A stretch of 64,000 nucleotides of DNA from Hydnum rufescens UP504. Taxonomy: Eukaryota; Basidiomycota; Agaricomycetes; Cantharellales; Hydnaceae. Numbering within the stretch: position 1 is the first letter of the stretch; every line of letters begins with the position of its first letter. Below are positions 57,411-64,000 of the stretch, one piece after another. Location: contig MU129080.1 of NCBI GenBank assembly GCA_014904985.1, forward strand, positions 16,752 to 80,751. Direction: 5' to 3'. Both the position numbers and the translations under genes were made by a program. The notes beneath the pieces are model-generated. The model ran no database searches. It worked only from the letters and a program-made list of their open reading frames with translations, and was not told the origin of the DNA.

Positions 57411-58958
57411 TGTAAGCAGGAGAAAATGGAGGAATCTCCACTACAGTCCATGATATGGAATCGAGAACAAAGAATGGGGGCCACCAAAATAATCTGAATA
57501 TTCAGGTCTGAGTGTAGGAGGGTCTTTAGGATAGAAGATAATCTGCTGTCAGCAGTAGTTGCTCAAGCAGATGAATAAAGGGAATTATGCCACAAATACC
57601 ACACTCCAAGGTCCTAGTCTTGTGGCCTTAGACAAAGTGTAGCAGTAGCAGTGTCCTCAGATGGAATTTTCCTGGAAATCCAGCGGCAATACTTCAGTGC
57701 TTCAGACTGGGGAGGGGGAAGACAATGGAATTTTCAACACAATTCACTTAATATACAGCCCAGCTATGAGATCAAATATCCGACGGAAGCAGGGGGATAG
57801 GGGAAATATGTAGAAAAAGGAATCAAGTCAAAAGCTTCAAAACTGACAGAGATATTCAATTTACAAGGCTGGGGATAGGATAGAGCATAAAATGACTATG
57901 TCTCCTTCCCCTTTGGACAGATTCCCTTGAGGAATGGTGGAATAAGTTGTCCTGGATGTCCTATCCTTTGATATAAGGCTGCTGAACAATATTCAATATT
58001 TGAAAATTGGAAGAGGGAATGATGTTCTCCTGAGACAAGGGGGAAATTTGTATGCAGAACACCTAGTTCTTCTTCGTTCGTGACGCCCTTCATACCTTTG
58101 GATGAGCATTTTCAATACCTTTCTAGGCATGGTCGTTTCATGCAAATAATATCAAAACTGAGGGAGAAATTCGAGAAATACACCTTCTGATTATGAATGA
58201 GCAGGTGTAATCATTCCAGAAGCTTCAGTTTTGATCTGATAAACACATAATTAGTATCATTCGATAGGTATTGATTACAGATTTCAGGGAGCTATATTTG
58301 CGAATCGACCGGATACGAATTGACTTCGGAAAGCAGAAAATACTCCTTAAGAGCATGGATCTCATAGTAAAATTGTTTTAGAACATGCAATTTTAATTGG
58401 ATAGACTTGTGCTCAGTATCGTTGGATAGGTGTAAATCATGTCTTTCTGGACACTACTGTTCTGAGCCGATCCAATCAAAACTGATGGAGAAATTCGCTG
58501 AATACTCCTTAAGAGTGCTGCATTTGCCCCTATTTGATTATGTAACCATATCTGCAAGTAGGAATGAAGGCCCGGGTGTGTAATCCATCATATTACATAA
58601 TCACCATTCATTAGAGTTGCCCTTAAGGCAACAAGATCCATATGAGCAGATTGAAGGAGAATTCAGGACGATATACAGAAGGGCAAGTTGAATTGCCAGG
58701 TCCACCATATCATGGCTTATGGTAGGGCATAAATGAATACAGCCCCTATGGCCTGTTGAAGACCCCAGGAGATTGACTCATGTACAAAGGAAATGAGCAT
58801 TCCATTTACATCTTTTCAGGCACATGGAATTCATGCTCATCCATGAAGAGATGAAAGGCTTGTTATTGGAATGACATATTGGTACATTTTTAATTCATTC
58901 ATCAGAAAATTTGACACTGAAATGGAACTCTATGTGGTAGGGATTTTTCCCTCCTACA
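57411..58958 (-). repeat. LTR copy C (TGTTGGAGGG family) inside Copia RT
   Basis: 1548 bp. On the minus strand it begins TGTAGGAGGGAAAAATCCC (58958) and ends CTTACA (57411). Internal subrepeats of about 158 bp have cores near 58151, 58309 and 58467 (TCAAAACTGA(G/T)GGAGAAATTC). No target duplication is seen (TACAT against CTGTC), and about 660 bp of Copia coding sequence is lost at the site. So it is not a simple solo-LTR insertion. Confidence 0.65.
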
Positions 58959-59950
58959 CTGTCTGTGGGGATTGGGCACTAGATAGGGGGTGTTCAGGTC
59001 TAGGGGGTGTGTGCTGTGTTGGCATCAGCCATTCACAGATGTCCTGAATGTAGCATTGTTGGGATAGTGTGATCATCTGTTTTGGGTGATCATGTATTAT
59101 CTCTATTCCTAGGAGGAGGTGTGCTTCACCTAGTTCAGTGATATTGAACTGATCCTTTAATTTTTGTTTAGTGTATGACCAGAATTCTGGGGAATTGCTA
59201 GCAGCAAGTAGGTCATCAACATAGAGTGTGATGATAACAAGTATCCCATTGTGGTGGTATATGTATAGACATTTGTCACCAGTGCAGGCAGCAAAGCCAA
59301 GTTCTGTGAGTATGCTGTGGATCAGGTCATTCCAGATCTTCCAGATTGTTTCAGGCCATAAATGGTGCATTGTAGTAACCATACATCATCGGTCTCAGAG
59401 TTGATACCCTCTGGTGGCTTTGTGTATATTTCTTCTTCTAGGTGGCTGTTCAAGTAGGCTGTCTTGATGTCAAGTTGTTCAAGGTCCAGGTCAAGGGTTG
59501 CAGCAAGGGTGCAGATGATCTGGATGGAGGCAATTTTCATTACTGGTGTGTAGGTTTTGAAATAGTCTACCCCTGGGACTTGGCTGAAGCCTTGGGCGAC
59601 AAGTCAGACTTTATAGTGTGTGATGTTCCCAGCTGCATCCCATTTAAGTTTGAATATGAGTTTGCTGCCAACTAGTTTTCGGTTGGGGGGGACATCTTTC
59701 CATTTGAGTATGCTGAGTGTCTTGTTTTCTAGGATTGAGTTCATTTTGTTGTCAATCCCCTTTTGCCATTCATCAGCATGGTCACTTCACATGGCTTCTT
59801 TGTAGGTATGGGGTTCATTGATACCTTGTGAGGAAGTGATTTCCCTGAGTGCAAACAGGTTATGTTCTTCAGTTGTGGTAGCAGCTGTGTTTGCAGCATG
59901 GTCAAAGTAGCCAGCAGCCTCAAGGTATTCTTCTTCACTAGCAGCATTCT
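58959..59950 (-). pseudogene. Copia reverse transcriptase, C-terminally truncated
   Basis: DVPPNRKLVGSKLIFKLKWD then VRLVAQGFSQVPGVDYFKTY (59560-59690), LDIKTAYLNSHLEEEIYTKP (59410-59470), IYGLKQSGR (59345), and the catalytic LYVDDLLAASN (59190-59230). The last codons SAQSPQTV abut LTR C. A frameshift near 59340 splits the domain. The thumb and most of RNase H are missing. Confidence 0.85.
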
Positions 59951-59996
59951 CTAGGTCATTTTGATGCCATGCTGGTGGTCTGTGGACTTGCTGGGG

Positions 59997-61488
59997 TCAT
60001 ATTTGTGGTGGTGGATCTGGTGGATCTGGTGCTAGTATGGCTTTGGGTGCTTGTTCCTCAGCTTCAGGTGTGTGTTCCTCAGTATCTGGGGTTTGTTCCT
60101 CAGCTTTGGGGACATCTGTGCTGATCAGGGCTTCATGTGGTGCATCTTGTAGATAGGAGCCATTGTTGAATGTGACATCATGGGAGATTATGATGTGGTG
60201 GTCCTTGATCTGCCACAGGTGGTAGGCTTTCATCCTGACTGCATATCCTAGTAGGATACATTTGTTGGATTTGTCATCTAACCCCCTTTGCAGAGCTTTT
60301 GGTATGAGGGCATATGTGATAGTACCAAATTCATGTATGCCACAGAGGTTTGGTTGCTTCTTGGACCAGACCTCTATTGGGGTTTTATTTTCTAGCACAG
60401 TATGAGGTGAAATATTTCTGAGGTATACAGCAGTCATAGCAGCCTCTGCCCAGAATCTCTTCAACATCCCCACGGCCCTCAACATGGGTCTTATTTTCTC
60501 AACAATCATTTGATTTCCCTGCTCAGATAATGCATTCTGTTCTGGAGTGTATGGGGTGGATGTCTGGGAAGTTATTCCTTCAGTCATGAGGTAGTGTTGG
60601 AAGTTGTGGGAGGTGTATTCACCTCCGTTATCACTCTGGATCATCTTGATCTTCCAACCAGTTTCTTTCTCAGCAAATGCTTTAAATTCCAGGAAGCATT
60701 GTAAGACCTCACTTTTGGCTGATAGGAGGTAGAGGAATTTATGCCATGAATGTTACAAAATAACATTTGCTGCCAATGGATGTTGGGAATGGTCTGCATA
60801 CATCTGAGTGGATGAGGTTGAGGATGTCTGTGGCTGTAGTTTTGTTGTTGGGGAATGGAAGTTGGTATGCCTTTCTGAAAGTGCATGCTTCGCAGAATTG
60901 TTGTTCTCTGGTGATTTTGTCAATGTTGCCTACCATTTGCTGGCTTATTAGTTTGCAGACATTGTTGAAACCAAGGTGGCCAAGTTTGCAGTGTAGGACA
61001 TTGATGTCAATTGAGTGGCTGGCAGCTGCGTTTAATGAGACTGTGTTGCTTGTAATGCATGCATGGAGTTGATATAGGTCACTCGGGCCCTGTCTTGAGG
61101 CTATGCCCATGAGGGTTCCATTGGTTTTCAGCCTTATCTCACAGTGATTCCCATCAAAGATGAGTATGTGTTTATGCTTGGTGAGATCTGCCACAGATAG
61201 TAGGGTTGTTTCTATGTGTTCTGCATATAGTACATTTTTAATCCAGGCATAGGATATGTGCCTGTTGATGTTGAGTTCCAGGTGGATTGTTCCTGACCCG
61301 GTGGCTGATATGGAGGAGGCATCTCCAAGGTCAATGTTGATGGGTTTGTCAAGTATGCAGAATGTGGTGTTGTCAAACCAGTTGCGCCATGGTGATATGT
61401 GGCATGAGCAGCCAGAGTCAATCAGTATGTCATTTAGGGCTTCATGTGTGGCAAGGTTTGCTTTTGTGCTGTGTCTCGTGTCATTCAT
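59997..61488 (-). pseudogene. Copia protease end and integrase
   Basis: DILIDSGCSCHISPW (61380-61430) contains the aspartic protease DSG. HCKLGHLGFNNV and CEACTFRK (60900-61000) are the integrase zinc-binding HHCC part. Catalytic residues: LIHSDVCRPF (first Asp), QSDNGGEY (second Asp, about 60635) and PEQNALSEQGN (Glu; the usual sequence is NGVSERRN). The GKKxNL-type WSKKQPNLCGIHEFGTITYA follows. A frameshift lies near 60740-60640. Integrase inserts the cDNA into the chromosome. Confidence 0.8.
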
Positions 61489-61489
61489 T

Positions 61490-62388
61490 GATGCAAGGAA
61501 GACATGCAGAGACCCTCATGCATATGCGACTACCAGGGTTGAGGTTTTTGGGGAAGTGTCAAATGGGACACCAAATTTTCCCCCACCCTCTCCATGGCAG
61601 TCCTCAGCCTTGTGTGGACCCTTTCTGCAGTTGATGCATAGTGGGCAAGGTGGTTTTGCCTTTGCCTGGGATGCCAGGGCTTGGCAGGTGGCTACAGCAA
61701 GAGCGGATTGACCATGGGTAGGATCATCTTTGAGTAGTGACTCTGCATGGAGCAATCAAGATTTGATGTGTGCGACTGTTAGGGGGATAGAGTTGGATGT
61801 GGCTTTGACAGTGTTTGAGATGAATCTTACCCACTGTTTGGTTTTTGGTAGGGAGTGGAGTAGTAATAGTGCTAAGAATTCATTGTCCAAGCCCTTTTTC
61901 ATTCCCAGTAGACATTGGTTTTCAGTCTGTATCCACCCAATGTGGTCAGCCATGGGGTTGCCATTGATAAATTTGTGTTCGATGATTCCTATTTTGATGT
62001 AGAAGGCTGTGATGCCAGGGTGTGTGTCCTGGTTTACAGACAGTACAATTCTCCATATGGCAGCAGATGTGGTCTTGTCACCAAATTGGGTAATCATGTT
62101 GTCATTGACATGCTCAATAATTATATTGAATGCCTCTGCATCATGTTTTGTCCAGGTGGCAATGTCACTTAGTCGTTTTGTTGTGGCATGATCATGGGCC
62201 TCCTCCAAGATGAGGGTGCTTGGGGCATAGGAATCCAATGGTTGGGGGCATGTTTCTGCTCCAGATAGGATTTCTGAGGCACCTAGGGTGCATATTTTGG
62301 CACTGATTCATACTTTCCATATCAGGAAATTGGAGCTTGTGAGGCATGGTATGTGGGATTTTGCATCAATGGGTTCTGGAGTTGTCAT
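61490..62388 (-). pseudogene. Copia Gag with zinc knuckle, three in-frame stops
   Basis: ATG at 62388 opens MTTPEPIDAKSHIPCLTSSN. The frame continues through the Gag domain to a nucleocapsid knuckle CINCRKGPHKAEDC (C-x2-C-x4-H-x4-C) and on to the protease/integrase frame below 61488. It stays in one frame throughout. It is interrupted by TGA codons at about 62308, just above 61755, and just above 61513, each compatible with CGA to TGA mutation. Confidence 0.75.
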
Positions 62389-62421
62389 GGTGTTCAGGGG
62401 CAACTGAGTATGGTCTAAAAT

Positions 62422-62433
62422 GGGCCCATAACC
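62422..62433 (-). other. Copia primer binding site, half-tRNA iMet type
   Basis: Minus strand GGTTATGGGCCC, the same as at 2679-2690. Complementary to the internal anticodon-loop part of initiator tRNA-Met. Confidence 0.75.
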
Positions 62434-62573
62434 TAATGAGGCCATGACTCAGCAGACACCCAGAGGGGGAGAAGACTCTATTAGTACCTAATGAGGCCAT
62501 GACTATATATAGTGTTATAAGTACTATGCTGGAGTGGTGGGTGAATGGTTCTGGACTTTACCTCAGCAGATGC
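62434..62573 (-). repeat. Copia 5' LTR, truncated by the inverted LTR D
   Basis: Nearly identical to 57045-57182. It stops at GCAGATGC, where LTR D begins; the corresponding 3' LTR continues with CCAGAGGGGGAG for about 60 bp more. Confidence 0.75.
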
Positions 62574-64000
62574 TGTTGGAGGGAAAAATCCCTACCACAT
62601 AGAGTTCCATTTCAGCATCAAATTTTCCAATGAACAAATTAAAAATGTACCAATATGTCATTCCAATAACAAGCCTTTCATCTCTTCATGGATGAGCATG
62701 AATTCCATATGCCTGAAAAGATGTAAATGGAATGCTCATTTCCTTGTACATGAGTCAATCTCCTGGGGTCTTCAACAAGCCACAGGGACTGTATTCATTT
62801 ATGCCCTACCATAAGCCATGATATGGTGGACCCAGCAATTCAACTTGCCCTTCTGTATATTGTCTTGAATTCTCCTTCAATCTGCTCATATGGATCTTGT
62901 TGCCTTAAGGGCGACTCTAATGAATGGTGATTATTTAATACGATGGATTACACACCCGGGCCTTCACTCCTACTCGTGGATGCATTACATAATCAAATAG
63001 GGGCAAATGCGGCACTCTCAAGGAGTATTCATCAAATTTCTTTGTCATTTTTGATTGGATCAGCTCGAAAAAGTAGCACCCAGAAAGAGACGACTCATAC
63101 CTATCCGACGATACCAATTACGAGTCAATCCGATAAAAACTGCATGTTCTAGAACAATTTTACTATGGAATCCATGCTCTTAAGGAGTATTTTCCGCTTT
63201 TCGAAGTCAATTCGTATATGATCAACTCGTAAATATAGCGCCCTGAAAGCTGTGATCAATACCTATCGAATGATACCAATTACGTGTTCATCGGATCAGA
63301 ACTGAGGCTTCTGGAACAATTTCACCTGCTCATTCATAATTAGAAGGTGTATTTTTTAAATTTCTCCCTCAGTTTTGATCGGATTTTCATGAAACAACCA
63401 CGCCTAGAAAGGTATTGAAAATTTCCATCCAGCGGTACCAAGGGCGCAGCGAACGAAGAAGAACTCAGTGTTCTGCATACAAATTTCCCCCTTGTCTCAG
63501 GAGAACATCATTCCCCCTTCCAATTTTCAAATATCAAATATTGTCTGGCAGCCTTATATATGAAGGATAGGACATCCAGGACAACTTATTCCACCATTCC
63601 TCAAGGGAATCTGTCCAGAAGGGAAGGAGAAATAGTCATTTTATGCTCTATCCTATCCCCAGACTTGTAAATTGAATATCTCTGTCAGTTTTGAAGCTTT
63701 TGACTTGATTCCTTTTTCTACATATTTCCCCTATCCCCCTGCTTCCGTCGGATATTTGATCTCATAGCCAGGTTGTATATTAAGCGAATTGTGTTGAAAA
63801 TTCCATTGTCTTCCCCCTCCCCAGTCTGAAGCACTGAAGTATTTCTGCTGGATTCCTGGGTGAATTCTATCTGAGGACACTGTTCCTACTGCACTTTGTC
63901 TCGGGCCACAAGATTAGGACCTTAGAGTGTGGTATTTGTGGCACATTTTCCCCTTTATTCATCTGCTTGGGCAACTACTGCTTACAGTGGATTATCTTCT
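62574..64000 (+). repeat. LTR copy D, inverted relative to copy C, runs off the window
   Basis: Starts TGTTGGAGGGAAAAATCCC at 62574 and follows the reverse complement of 57411-58958 closely to the window end, at positions homologous to about 57520. It retains more CG dinucleotides than copies A and B, so it is younger. The rest of its element, if any, lies beyond the window. Confidence 0.75.

Larger units (their letters stand above)
57045..62573 (-). mobile_element. Copia LTR retrotransposon, broken
   Basis: Minus strand. Order from right to left: truncated 5' LTR (62434-62573), primer site (62422-62433), gag, integrase, reverse transcriptase, an intruding LTR (57411-58958), the end of RNase H, a G-rich polypurine tract near 57246-57252, and the 3' LTR (about 57045-57240). 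About 220 codons of reverse transcriptase/RNase H are missing at the intrusion. Several in-frame TGA codons interrupt gag. Confidence 0.85.

Overview
The window looks like a repeat-rich region of a filamentous basidiomycete (Agaricomycete-like) nuclear genome. The reasons are short GT-AG introns of about 45-115 bp in the two clear host genes, a Plavaka-type transposon, a Tc1/mariner-like element, Copia elements with a half-tRNA primer site, and a Tad1/I-like LINE with a C-terminal CCHC knuckle. Only about 8 kb (roughly 33.4-41.2 kb) reads as ordinary genic DNA. It holds a clear QCR6 (complex III hinge protein) gene, a clear nine-exon Rho-family GTPase gene, a Ser/Thr-rich single-pass membrane protein on the opposite strand, and two less certain genes.

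Layout. 1-1165: no recognisable gene. 1171-2813: complete gag-only Copia-like element with 123-bp LTRs and a 5-bp target duplication. 3.2-6.2 kb: relics of a transposon carrying a C48/Ulp1-like protease and a DDE transposase. 5.9-14.9 kb: a tandem segmental duplication (about 3.2 and 4.7 kb) carrying an unusual array of exon/intron-like modules. Each module has one near-perfect hairpin just before a 5' splice-site-like sequence and often a second hairpin inside the intron-like stretch. The modules point outward in both directions, in the second copy from a 617-bp palindrome. I do not recognise this system. 15241-21386: Plavaka transposon inserted into another repeat, followed by more hairpin modules at 21.56-21.97 kb. 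23093-33424: Tc1/mariner-like element with roughly 516-bp inverted repeats and two genes; its right arm is split by a 5.8-kb LINE (27582-33389) with a 12-bp target duplication.

41.27-42.65 kb: an 8-bp-TSD hAT-like MITE beside a second MITE. 43-57 kb: nested, CpG-poor transposon debris, including a 6.3-kb Mutator-like long-TIR element (46353-52652) that received an LTR, which received another LTR of the same family. 57.0-62.57 kb: Copia element on the minus strand with gag, integrase and reverse transcriptase; its RT/RNase H is broken by a 1.55-kb LTR copy, and an inverted copy of that LTR starts at 62574 and runs off the window.

The host genes do not form a pathway; they are independent housekeeping or cell-surface genes flanked by repeats. 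The repeats tell a relative-age story: most are almost devoid of CG dinucleotides, and several of their stop codons are TGA where the family has or is likely to have had CGA. The LINE and the genic block keep CG. This suggests cytosine methylation followed by deamination.
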